This document shows positions 1 to 7,940 of a stretch of DNA of 11,262 nucleotides, piece after piece. Below the pieces are notes generated by a model. It did no database searches, was not told where the DNA came from, and saw nothing but the letters and a program-made list of their open reading frames with translations. The stretch is from Larix sibirica (taxonomy: Eukaryota; Streptophyta; Pinopsida; Pinales; Pinaceae), in the NCBI GenBank assembly GCA_004151065.3, contig NWUY0300002852.1, positions 33,124-44,385 of the forward strand, written 5' to 3'. Both the position numbers and the translations under genes were made by a program. The stretch's first letter is position 1, and every line of letters starts with the position of its first letter.

Positions 1-138
1 AATCAAATGTCAATATATTCATTTAACAAATATGCATAGGCTTTATGTAAGATTATCATAAGTTCATCATTAATCATACATACTTAATCCTTTTTAGCTC
101 CTTAGGTATCACCAAGATGGGACAAATAATGTGTCATT
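1..138. other. AT-rich stretch with no recognisable gene
   Basis: I find no convincing reading frame, LTR end, primer-binding site or repeat here. An in-frame stop at 127-129 separates it from the recognisable gag-like frame that starts at about 139. It may be badly decayed gag from copy A or unrelated inserted DNA; the sequence does not decide. Confidence 0.4.
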
Positions 139-360
139 TTAGGGTCCCATCATGACCCTATCCCTAAGATACCAAATCCACCTCTACGATGTACCGCTCA
201 CATTCCTCATATGAGAGCAACACATAATTATAGCATTGTTGACGATTTGGCCCAGTCCGTCCTCGCTATGTCCACACTTAAGGTTCTCTAGTCCTACCCT
301 TCTCAATAGAAGGCTCTATTAATAACATTAGGTGTCGTTGAATCTTTAGATTCGTTCCTC
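139..360 (+). pseudogene. gag: Copy A gag C-terminal region leading into protease
   Basis: The frame that reads into the protease is open from about 139 apart from stops at 289-291 and 307-309. It contains stretches such as THNYSIVDDLAQSVLAMSTL, which resemble the gag-protease linker of this plant gypsy family. The corresponding part of copy B (about 6095-6350) shows a similar but more broken pattern. No zinc knuckle is visible for copy A; it would lie upstream, where the sequence is unrecognisable or outside the window. The stop at 289-291 sits where related proteins usually have glutamine. Confidence 0.6.
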
Positions 361-1079
361 ATGGCCTTCGACCTCGATAGTAGTGAATCTCAACGGTCAT
401 CATCAATCACCTTCCAAATACCTGTCTTAGTCAAGAGCATCATCACTAATCGATGCATTGTTGATGAAGGTGCATGTACTTGTTCATGTCTACAAATGTT
501 TGGAAATGGATGGGATCCCCACATCTCATCTTGTATACTATCATCCTTTGGGTCTATGATGGTCATCCCTTGAAACCACAAGGCCTCTACCTGAACATCC
601 CTATATAAGTAGGGGGAAAGATGGTCCATCTTGAGGTTGAATTCATTGATGCACAATTAGAATATAATATCCTCTTGGGATGTAGTTACATGTACACTAT
701 GAAGGTGATATCCTCCTCGGTTTTCCACGTCATGATGTTCCCCCATAATGGGAAGGTGGTCACCCTTGACCAACTTGCATACTATGAGAAGTGCCCCGCG
801 ACCAACTTATATAACATTTTCCCTATTGTTGGAACTACGTATCCCTCATATCTTAGCGAGATAGGACATAGATTCTACAAATATTCCTCCCTAGTAGGGG
901 AATATGCTGGGTGTCCACTAGCCATACCATTGACCATGGATGGACTCATGTGCACCATATTCTCCTCTACATATCAACCACCATTATCTACTTCCACCTC
1001 TACTTCCTCAACAAGTACCAAGATCCATGTTGAAGAGAGCACCATCCCACCCCCTCCTTTGTTGGTGCTAGTTGTATAA
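361..1079 (+). pseudogene. Copy A retroviral-type aspartic protease (broken)
   Basis: This is the pepsin-like protease that would cut the gag-pol polyprotein. The N-terminal half is in the frame of 361-573 and has the active-site-like motif IVDEGA at 457-474. The C-terminal half is in the frame of 621-1079, with YNILLGCS and a hydrophobic stretch ending VVTLDQLAYY. A frameshift at about 540-556 separates the halves, and a stop lies near 606 in the second frame. The motif is D-E-G, not the usual D-T/S-G; copy B has D-E-E at the same place. The tail (about 985-1030) is a low-complexity Ser/Thr stretch followed by prolines, probably a linker. No start codon is expected because this is an internal polyprotein segment. 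Confidence 0.75.
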
Positions 1080-2221
1080 ATATCATTCCTCCCCCTAGGC
1101 ATACAAGGAAAGCGAGTCATGGACACCCTCACTTTTCCTGGGCTAACCCTTGAAATCATATGCACATATCAACTTCACACTCATCCCTCCATTCAATGCC
1201 TCACCATCTGAGATCCCATGGACGATAGCAATAACCATGACACAACTGTTGATCACAACTAGTTCCAAAGTTTGGGGCATCAATCCCTAAGTGACAAAAA
1301 TATAGCCTTCCCCAGTAAGCCACATACATGAATACCCCCACCACGTGCCTTATGCGATATAGTAGGCCACCCCACAAACATAATTGCCTAGCAGTTCCTA
1401 AGATTAGGAACCTAATACCCACACCTATGCCCCCTATTTCACACTCATAAACAATGGGAATACTCTCTACTCCAAACTCAGAGCCTCTCAAACATAAGAA
1501 TAAGTCTCTGCACATGAATCATCCATGCACCATATGTTCTTAGTTTGGTCATTACACACATCATTATTCATATATCCCTAGATTTTGAACTACTATTGAT
1601 ACTATTCATCACTCTGTGACATATCACCTTGCATCCATTTCCATTAAATTCATTTCTATGTATGAGGAGATACCTCCCCCCCTCAATGTTTGGTATGTAT
1701 ACAAAATTATCACATGCTACCACCATCCATGGGCATAATTCATCCTACCAAAACCACCCAATCTCCCACTCATATGTTAATTAGCATAATACAACCCACT
1801 TTCCCATGTTAGTGTTGTGGTCTGTTGACACATTACTTGTTTCGATGCCCCATCTTGCGTGAAGAATGAGCAGTGCACCTTAATCAATTACTACAACCAC
1901 ACCGCATACCTTCTCCTCTAGCCTCCCTTCAGGTCCCAACTCAGGAGGATATTTTTCACATCCATTGCATGATATGACTGGACATGTTGACATGTTTTAC
2001 ATATCATCATACATCACTTCTACGACTGATGACCAAATTTTATCATCAAATGGATTCATCCCCATTACATTCCCAATAAATACCCCAGTGTTAACCCTTT
2101 AACCTCAACATCCATCATCAGACACGATCATGAATCCATGGGATCATATGATGTGATAGACACGACACCTTCACACTTTTTCATTGTTTCAAATGATCAT
2201 GATCCTACCACATTTAGATCC
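1080..2221 (+). other. Copy A protease-RT linker, no confident domain
   Basis: About 1.1 kb lies between the protease and the pre-RT segment with no domain I can name. Short open pieces occur, for example GIQGKRVMDTLTFPGLTLE near 1098-1154, but they are broken by stops. Plant Tat-like elements can carry a long, poorly conserved spacer here, so decayed polyprotein linker is the simplest reading. The minus-strand open frame at 1201-1515 has no recognisable content and is treated as chance. Confidence 0.4.
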
Positions 2222-2630
2222 AATATTTATAATAACTTCCTCAACTACCTTTTATACTTGGATAAGACATCTTGGAATATGTGACTACCCATGAGACACT
2301 GTGGGATGATCTATATCATAACTCCTACTTCTTTCCTCATAAACACATTCACTGCCAATATAATGGATCAATATGCCATTGAAGCCAATAATTTTATCCC
2401 TCCCGACCATGTCGATTGTTTCAAAACCCCTATTTTTACCCCTGATGCTTTTGAGGAAGAAACATGGCTAATGTTTCACCTACCATTAAGGTGGATATTT
2501 TCATCATTCTTGGCATCATAGAAAACATCTCACTTGGATCCTCTTGTTCCCAACAAGAAGTCACGAGTTACAAAGCATTGTTCCAAGAGTTCCTAGATAT
2601 ATTAACCTTGTCACATGCATAAATGATAGG
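2222..2630 (+). pseudogene. Copy A pre-RT polyprotein segment
   Basis: This is the conserved lead-in to reverse transcriptase. A piece in the frame starting at 2222 (LYLDKTSWNM) continues after a frameshift near 2280 as TTHETLWDDLYHNSYF. It then reads into NMANVSPTIKVDI (2461 onward) and NISLGSSCSQQEV, a region that leads into RT in related gypsy polyproteins. Copy B keeps the equivalent piece (TMPIDISETLDVIENIM, from about 7398). Stops interrupt the frame several times, but I see no further indel after 2281. Confidence 0.6.
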
Positions 2631-3500
2631 GCTTGACCTCGCCATTATTGAACATCATATTGACACATGGTCTGATGCTTCACTAGTATGACATAAAAAA
2701 AAGTACACCCCCTAAAATACTTGCTATAAAGTAGAAATTGAGAAGCTCCATCCGGCAGGGTTCATCTACCCTATTGCTTACTCGGCTTGGGTATCCAACC
2801 TTGTCCTTATCAATAAGAAATAGGGAACCATTCATGTATGTACTGATTTTAAAAATTTGAATCAAGCTTGTCCCAAAGAGAAATATTCAACCCCCTTTAT
2901 CAACCAAGTTGTCAATGCTTATGTTGAACATGAAGTCTTATATTTTATGGACGAATTTTCTGGATATAATCAGGTACAATTCCACCAGTGGGATTAGTAA
3001 AAAATGACTTTTACTACAACATGGGGTGCTTTTTCCTATTGTGTTATGCCGTTTGGACTCAAGAACATCGAAGCTACATTCTAGTGTGCTATGTCCTACA
3101 TGTTTAATAGCCTGACACACATCATCCTGACATACCTCAATGACCTTATGACCAAGTCTAAAAAAAGTACTGACCACCTCAATGAACTTCACACCATCTT
3201 GTTGTGACGTTGATAGAAAAACATACGCTCTAACCACCTCAAGTGCATCTTTTGCATCACAATGGGACATTTTCTCATGTTTATAATTTCGCAACAATGG
3301 ATCACTATTGATCCCTTGAAATTTCAATCCATTCTCAAACTATACCCACCAAAGACATGACGTCAGTTAGAGAGCATCTAAGGAAAATCCAATTTCTTCA
3401 TCATTTTTGCAAGTGTAGGGATTCTTACATATCCTTCGAAAGTACATTCATTGCCAATGGGACAATCGAGCACACAATTCCCTTGAGAATTTAAATAAGA
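2631..3500 (+). pseudogene. pol: Copy A reverse transcriptase (broken)
   Basis: The enzyme would copy element RNA into DNA in virus-like particles. All landmarks lie in one frame: HVCTDFKNLNQACPKE (2833 on), FMDEFSGYNQVQ (2944 on), MPFGLKNIEATF, the catalytic box at 3133-3144, and HLKCIFCITMGHFL downstream. The box reads Y-L-N-D instead of the usual Y-L-D-D, so one metal-binding aspartate is lost. The frame has more than a dozen stops (for example 2821, 2995, 2998, 3082, 3379) but apparently no indel across roughly 1.2 kb from 2281. The thumb and connection region follows with a RQLESI-stop-GKSNF motif near 3361-3390. The stop at 3082-3084 replaces the glutamine usual in the ATFQ motif. Confidence 0.88.
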
Positions 3501-3960
3501 CACATAAGTCTACTCCTTTGGTTTCCCCACCTAACTTCGACCAAGATTTTATCCTTTACATCTTGGCATCCCCCTTCTCGCTTGGAAATAAGTTAGTTCA
3601 AAGAGGTGAGAACCAATGAAAGCATGTCATTTATGACATCTGTAAAATACTATTTGGATGACCACTCAATTACATCCATATTGAGAAATTGGCCTTAGTT
3701 GTAACCCTCTTAGTGTAGTAGCTATGCCACTACATCTTGTTACACAAGACGATTGTGATCACAAACTCAAACCCCATGTAGTAATCACAAACTCAAACTC
3801 TATGAAGTACATACTACGCCGACCACTTATTAATGGTAAGTTCACGCAATGGGTCATTATTATTCAATAATTCAACTTAGATTTTGTGACATTGAAAAGT
3901 AAGAAGCCCTTGGATTTCAATGAATTTATAACTGATATGTGGACTATTGCGATAGGACCC
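3492..3960 (+). pseudogene. pol: Copy A RT-linked RNase H (broken)
   Basis: After RT the frame shifts near 3492-3505 and continues as PPNFDQDFILYILASPFSLG, then HVIYDICKILFG, LNYIHIEKLALVV, LCHYILLHKTIV and, after another shift, KYILRRPLINGKFTQW and FNLDFVTLKSKK. These resemble the RNase H of gypsy polyproteins, which removes the RNA strand during reverse transcription. Double stops at about 3716-3721 and others break it. A 26-bp tandem duplication (3758-3809) shifts the frame in the middle. The usual first catalytic Asp is not evident; the sequence reads F-I-L-Y-I there. Confidence 0.75.
3758..3809 (+). repeat. 26-bp tandem duplication inside RNase H
   Basis: Positions 3758-3783 and 3784-3809 are adjacent copies beginning atcacaaactcaaac, with three mismatches. 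Because 26 is not a multiple of three, the duplication shifts the RNase H frame. The protein before it ends NSNPM and the protein after it resumes KYILRR; one copy alone would read straight through. It therefore looks like a slippage event after the element stopped coding. Confidence 0.85.
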
Positions 3961-4196
3961 CTTTAAACGATTAGTTTCTTGATGAACACGTATTGATACT
4001 TTTCACCAAAGACCCCTCGTATGGAAACATCCTCACATATTTCCACAAATAGTAGTTTACTTCCCATCTCTCATGTGATGATCATTGTCATATCCATCCC
4101 AAATCCCCTTGCTATCTCCTCATTAAAGACGTTCTTTATTGATGAGTCTCCAATTCCATCCTATGACAATATTTATCTCATGATGAGCTCAAGTAT
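3961..4196 (+). pseudogene. pol: Copy A RNase H-integrase tether
   Basis: This stretch resembles the segment joining RNase H to integrase. FLDEHVLILFTKDPSYGNIL (from about 3975) matches in style the piece EHFFLTASTNPWYRDVLVYI of copy B near 7760-7808. Further on, short pieces (FTSHLSCDDHCHI, LLIKDVLY, YLSHDELKYV) lead into the integrase zinc-binding region. They lie in more than one frame and are broken by stops. The 160-codon open frame that starts at 4021 is a different frame and gives no family resemblance. Confidence 0.6.
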
Positions 4197-5262
4197 GTCC
4201 TCAATGATTTTCATTGCGGTGCATGTAGATGCCACTTATTTGGATTGGTCACTGCCCAAAAAATATTTCGTGATGGCTAATTTTGGCCATCTCTCTTCAA
4301 TGACTATATTCACGTGGTCAAAATATGTGAAAACTGTCATATTTTCTCGAGCAAAACCAAATCTCCTCCAGCTCCTGTGCACTGTGTTATCACGATTGGC
4401 CCATGCTACAAATGGGGGATTGAATTTATGGAATGTTGGCCCACATCTACCAATGGACATAAGTATATCATTTTCGTGTCAATTACTTTTCCAAGTGGAC
4501 TGAGGCGATTCCCACCTTCAACAACACTAGTGTCACCACCACTAGATTCTTTTTGAACCATGTCATCACACATTTTGGTGTACCTAAATAGTTGGTTTAT
4601 GAAAATGGAGCTCATTTCCAAACTAATATTTTCTAGGATTTTTTTTGCTTGTTGGGATTCACCCATGAGTTTTCCACCCCCTACTATCCGCAAGGAAATG
4701 GCTAGGTCGAGGCTGTTAATAAAGTTGTCAAAACCAAGCTCCAATGGATATTCAACAAGAACGAGACCAATTAGCATCACATCCTATTGTCTTCACTCTG
4801 TGCATACAAAACTTTAGTTAAAACTGCCACTAGATTCATTCCCTTCCATCTTGTTTACGATGTCAAGACAATTTTACCCATTGCATGCAATATACTCACC
4901 CTCCAAACCATCGTTGAACTACTCCTTGACCCTCCTGCACTTGAGAAACACATGCACACATTGAAACACCTTGAGGAAAGATGTCACATATCCCTACAAC
5001 AAAATGAGGCCTTGAATAAATATTACAAAGATCATTACGACTGTCAGGTTCATCCTCACATCTTTAGTGAAGGAAACCTTGTCTCACTTTTGACACAAAA
5101 AAGGATACCAAACCTATACCTAGCAAGTTTTACCCCCTTTGGAAAGGACCATACATCATCAAATTATGCCTCCCCAAAGGAGAATGAGTGCTAGGTTTCC
5201 CAGAAGGAGGTCTTCTCAAAAACCTTGTTAATGGGTTGTACTTGAAGAAATTTTATCCCTAA
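4197..5262 (+). pseudogene. pol: Copy A integrase with GPY-type C-terminus (broken)
   Basis: This DDE enzyme would insert the element cDNA. The HHCC zinc site is complete: His codons at 4212 and 4233 (in HCGACRCH) and Cys codons at 4326 and 4335 (CENC). In the core, the first catalytic Asp is lost by an apparent short deletion at 4485, which also shifts the frame from VSI to FSKWTEAIPT. The second is replaced by Glu (codon 4601-4603, in YENGAHF), and the third, Glu, survives (4709-4711, VEA). Stops at 4588-4590, 4703-4705 and 4772-4774 interrupt it. The C-terminal region reads HPHIFSEGNLVSLL. A frameshift near 5125 follows, then KFYPLWKGPYIIK, the GPY motif. The frame ends NGLYLKKFYP-stop at 5260-5262, which looks like the natural end of pol. 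Confidence 0.88.
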
Positions 5263-5378
5263 CCCACCTAGACATTTTCAACAACATTGTAGATACACCA
5301 TTTTATGTTTGTTTGTTTTATCTTTTACCCTTTTCATGACTTATAGTTCCTCAAACACCTTTCTTGTCTCCTTTGTAG
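5263..5378 (+). other. Copy A T-rich spacer between integrase and downstream ORF
   Basis: A pyrimidine-rich spacer separates the integrase stop from the ATG at 5379. It ends ttcttgtctcctttgtag directly before that ATG, which resembles a plant 3' splice site (polypyrimidine tract then AG). It contains tcaacaa at 5278-5284; copy B has the same heptamer at 10954-10960, about the same distance from its ATG. I cannot identify a donor site with confidence, so splicing is only a possibility. Confidence 0.4.
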
Positions 5379-5552
5379 ATGATTTCAAGTATGGAATTTT
5401 ATGTTGGATTCACTAATGGTGCAAGTCGTTGGTCAAAGGATATCACATATGCTTCTTGGGATATTTATACCCTGATGCATATGATTTTCCACACTAGTGG
5501 CACAGACAAATGTCTCTCACGACCACTTCTTGGAACAATGTTAGCACCATAA
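5379..5552 (+). pseudogene. Copy A extra RNase H-like ORF, N-terminal fragment
   Basis: A 57-codon frame from ATG at 5379 to TAA at 5550-5552 begins MISSMEFYVGFTNGAS, then ASWDIYT. It aligns by eye with the copy B ORF at 11067, which begins MSSIYPVYVGFVDGTN. The pattern (hydrophobic strand, D-G, then a W/C-x-I-[YH]-[TS] strand) resembles the start of the additional RNase H carried by some plant Tat-lineage gypsy elements, which would act with RT in RNA removal. The expected first catalytic Asp is Asn here (F-T-N-G). The frame shifts after about codon 30: out-of-frame traces of T-x-x-x-N-N-V appear near 5523-5545. The remainder is missing, cut by the junction with copy B. Confidence 0.5.
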
Positions 5553-5605
5553 GCCCTTCAGAATCCTCCAATGTCTTTTAATTTCAATCCATTGACAAGA
5601 AAGGA
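5553..5605. other. Junction between copy A 3' part and copy B gag
   Basis: Copy A's downstream ORF fades out by about 5545, and basic gag-like sequence of copy B is recognisable from about 5606-5630. No LTR, target-site duplication or polypurine tract lies between. The two elements therefore appear to be fused by a deletion that removed the 3' end of A and the 5' end of B. The exact breakpoint cannot be placed by eye. Confidence 0.5.
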
Positions 5606-6039
5606 AATCAACATACTAGAGGTGAACAAAAATGTAAAAACAAAAAGTAAGGGTATAGAAACAACAATAATACCAACATTGGTGGGGGAAAGAAATAGAA
5701 GAACAAGGTGAAGTTTCCTTTCAATTTATGCTATGATGATCACCTTACTTAGAAATGTCCCAAGATGGAGGAAGCCTAACACTTATTGGTGAATCAAGAT
5801 GTAGCTTAGAAACTTGTTGTGCTAATAAATAATTTCCCTCCTCGGGCCCAACAACTCATTGCTGGGGTCCCTAATAACCCTACACTCCCACAAGGGGGAA
5901 ATCAATATAACCCTTTTCAAGGGGGAAATAAACCAAATGAAAATGTTTACATTTGCGAACGTGAGGTAAATGTTCAGACTAGGGTGCACAATTATGACGC
6001 TTCTAAGTCCAATTCCAATGAAAAATAGGTATCTATGTT
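5606..6039 (+). pseudogene. gag: Copy B gag nucleocapsid zinc knuckle and Gln/Gly/Asn-rich tail
   Basis: Gag would package element RNA. A basic, Asn-rich run (YRNNNNTNIGGGKK) precedes a CCHC-like knuckle at 5720-5758. The first Cys is Phe (codon 5720); Cys at 5729, His at 5741 and Cys at 5756 remain, and a stop lies at 5750-5752. The spacing is C-x3-H rather than the usual C-x4-H. MEEA follows, as in related gag proteins. The same frame is open from 5819 to the stop at 6026-6028, with a Pro, Gln and Gly-rich stretch containing QGGNQ and QGGNK repeats. Confidence 0.72.
5891..5929 (+). repeat. 12-bp direct repeat in gag tail
   Basis: The 12-mer caagggggaaat occurs at 5891-5902 and 5918-5929, a 27-bp (nine-codon) period in frame, encoding Q-G-G-N twice. 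It keeps the reading frame, so it may be part of the original low-complexity gag tail. Confidence 0.7.
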
Positions 6040-6351
6040 TTAGCCACCACCTGATCTACAAATAGGAAAAAATGATTACTAATGTAATGCCTCACCCTCC
6101 TAAGGGTGTATTATGAATATCTGCACATAATCACAATTCTCTAGCCACTAAAATTTTGAGTAATGTTGAGGATTTATCCTAGGTGTTATGTGTTATTTTT
6201 GCTCTAAAGGTTCAAAGTTTCCCCGCATAAGTTATAATGTAAGGCTTTGTTGTTGGAAATAGGTGGGTTTGATTATTATGATGCACACTTGATCACTTTT
6301 GATTGGGATAATCACAAACAATGCCTCCCTCACACCACATTTTAGATATAG
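6040..6351 (+). pseudogene. gag: Copy B gag C-terminus to protease
   Basis: Broken pieces match the gag-protease linker style: MPHPPKGVL near 6087, SAHNHNSLATKILSNVEDLS from about 6121, and then GFDYYDAHLITFDWDN (from about 6268), which leads to the protease. Several frame changes and stops occur. TAGs at 6343-6345 and 6349-6351 sit just before the protease frame. At the first of these positions copy A keeps a glutamine codon (F-Q-I). Confidence 0.55.
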
Positions 6352-6993
6352 GTATCCTCTCATGATATTGACATATTACATACTGTTGTTGATGAAGAAG
6401 CATCAACACGAGTTATCCCTATTTCATGTTGGAGAGATCTAGGTTCTCCAAAGATTGTTCCATCTCCCACCATGTTAATTGCATTTCATGGTCAACCATT
6501 TAGACCTCACAAAATTATACCCTCATTCCCAATTGAATTGCAGGGAAACATAGTCTCAATAGAGGTTGAGGTTGTCAATGCTTTGTTGGATTGCAACATT
6601 CTATTGGGATGTAGTTGGACATATGTTATGACCGTGGTGGTGTCATCAATATTTGGATTGATTTTCTTCCCTCACCAAAGACAAATTGTCACAATTGATC
6701 AATTATTGTACTATCAGTTTGATCTAGTTTCCACCTCGGGATTGAATTTTTTGTTGGTGGATAAATCCATGAGTATGCATGAGAATATGGTTGTTGGATT
6801 GTATTTCACATTGACGGGAAAGTTTGATCTTCATTCACTTGTATCTTCTATTGAATCTTGTATGATATATGTGATTTCGTTAGTCACAATAGATCCTAGC
6901 GATTCATTGTCAAGTAGGAGTTATAAGACACAATGCGAGATGTCGTTTAAAATGACCTATTTGAAAAATTATCCTTGGGTCTTACCCAATTAA
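6352..6993 (+). pseudogene. Copy B aspartic protease, long open frame
   Basis: The frame is open for 214 codons from 6352 to the TAA at 6994-6996, the longest intact stretch in copy B. The active-site region reads TVVDEEAST (6382 on), with D-E-E where copy A has D-E-G and canonical proteases have D-T/S-G. It continues ISCWRDLGSP, LIAFHGQPFRPH, then EVEVVNALLDCNILLGCSW and FFPHQRQIVTIDQLLYY. These are flap and core features shared with copy A at 541-780. The C-terminal 80 residues (MHENMVVGLYFTLTGKF onward) are linker. With Gly replaced after the putative catalytic Asp it is probably inactive. No start is expected inside a polyprotein. Confidence 0.75.
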
Positions 6994-6996
6994 TCT

Positions 6997-7374
6997 ACTT
7001 TGGTAGATGATTATTGATATGTCAAAATTACTATGCTATATTCCTTAGCTGAAATCGCCTACCAAGTTATTCAATCAAATTTGCAAACCTTGATCAAGTT
7101 ACTCCTTACCAAGAAGAGATTGATCAATTTATGTCACCCATATGGGCCTTCATATCTATAGCTTCACAAAACTCCTTAGATATGGTTGTGCATTTAGAAA
7201 AGACCATAATCAAAGCCATGACTAGTTTTGAAAGACCATGGGAAGACATTAATCATATATAACATTTTCTCCATGAGTTGAAGAAGTTGGAAGTTAATTA
7301 AAAGAGTTTGAGTACATCACGATATTTAAACTAGTATAAGGGTTTGGTTTCTCCTAATGAGGTTATGTAGAGGG
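6997..7374 (+). pseudogene. Copy B protease-RT linker
   Basis: The linker is recognisable in pieces: SLAEIAYQVIQSN near 7039-7080, then in another frame FANLDQVTPYQEEIDQFMSP, IASQNSLDMVVHLEKTIIK and MTSFERPWEDINH up to about 7256, then FLHELKKLEV. At least one frameshift and several stops break it. These resemble the spacer between protease and RT in related plant gypsy polyproteins. It is much shorter than the corresponding part of copy A and shows no obvious similarity to it. Confidence 0.5.
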
Positions 7375-7672
7375 GTACATGCCCAATATTTAACTTACCA
7401 TGCCTATTGATATCTCAGAAACCCTCGATGTCATAGAAAACATCATGAGTGGAGAATATTATTTTCTAGAAGAAGCTAAAACCTACTACTCTCTTCAAAT
7501 AATTTCACAATGTGTTTGCTTGGAGTTACAGAGAAATGCTAGGAAATGACCCTTATATAGTTGGGCATGAAATTAAGTCTTATGAAAATTCAAAACTTGT
7601 TAATTAAAAATTAAAACCGGTCAAACCCCAAAAAGAAACAACCATTAAGGTAGAGAGGAGAAGTAGTTGAAA
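7375..7672 (+). pseudogene. pol: Copy B pre-RT segment, truncated by deletion
   Basis: From about 7398 the frame reads TMPIDISETLDVIENIM, matching in position copy A's TIKVDI piece at 2476. After a frameshift near 7500 come NNFTMCLLGVTEKC and, in another frame, DPYIVGHEIKSYENSK and KLKPVKPQKETTIKVE. The last stretch is the lead-in to the RT fingers. The RT body that should follow is absent: the next recognisable protein is the end of RNase H. Confidence 0.65.
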
Positions 7673-7695
7673 TTTGAAAAAGTATCTTGCATTCG
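7664..7695 (+). other. Internal deletion junction: RT and most of RNase H missing
   Basis: Pre-RT sequence (TTIKVE, up to about 7660) passes within about 30 bases to sequence resembling the end of RNase H (YLAFVELILELS from about 7684; copy A has KKPLDFNEFI at about 3902). In copy A the same interval spans roughly 1.2 kb. No repeat or scar clear enough to set an exact breakpoint is visible. Confidence 0.65.
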
Positions 7696-7940
7696 TTGAA
7701 CTTATTCTAGAGTTATCTATATATCATGAAAAGCAAGTTGAAGTCGAGTCCTACTCGATGAGCACTTCTTCCTCACTGCTTCTACTAACCCTTGGTATAG
7801 AGATGTTCTTGTGTACATCTAGATCCAAAGGCTTCTCTCACACTAGATCATGACAGACACTGACGTAATCATCAACACATGAATACCTATATCAACAACA
7901 CTTTGTATTTTCATGGGGTTGACCTCATTTTGCATCGGTG
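7684..7940 (+). pseudogene. pol: Copy B RNase H end and integrase tether
   Basis: YLAFVELILELSIYHEKQVEVESY (given here as adjoining motifs YLAFVELILEL and KQVEVESY) is followed, after a frame change near 7760, by DEHFFLTASTNPWYRDVL and LVYI before a stop near 7810. Copy A has a related piece at about 3975-4035. From 7811 to 7930 the sequence is broken and only weakly recognisable. Confidence 0.55.

Larger units (their letters stand above)
139..5552 (+). mobile_element. Copy A: decayed Ty3/gypsy LTR retrotransposon, internal region
   Basis: The domains follow the Ty3/gypsy order: gag C-terminus, protease, linker, reverse transcriptase, RNase H, integrase, then an extra RNase H-like ORF. Integrase after RNase H excludes the Ty1/copia order. 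Together with the post-integrase RNase H-like ORF, the protein style suggests the plant Tat lineage, which I infer rather than prove. Every domain carries stop codons or frameshifts, so the copy is dead. No LTR, primer-binding site or polypurine tract is visible, so both ends are missing or lie outside the window. Its 3' end abuts the gag of copy B. Confidence 0.88.

Noticed and set aside
1-138. Possible LTR at the left edge
   Set aside because: There is no matching sequence elsewhere in the window, no TG...CA ends that can be paired, and no primer-binding site after it.
1201-1515. Minus-strand open frame of 104 codons opposite the copy A linker
   Set aside because: The composition (many Cys, Tyr, Gly) gives no family resemblance, there is no supporting context, and it lies opposite plus-strand retroelement sequence.
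2938-3327. Minus-strand open frame of 129 codons across reverse transcriptase
   Set aside because: It is antisense to clear RT motifs on the plus strand and is explained as a chance open frame.
4021-4503. Plus-strand open frame of 160 codons, the second longest from an ATG
   Set aside because: It is in the wrong frame: the integrase zinc site and core motifs are read in neighbouring frames across the same bases.
4406-4780. Minus-strand open frame of 124 codons over integrase
   Set aside because: It is antisense to the integrase core, which is well supported on the plus strand.
5263-5605. LTR or polypurine tract between copies A and B
   Set aside because: I found no purine run ending at a TG terminus and no sequence repeated at the other element edges.
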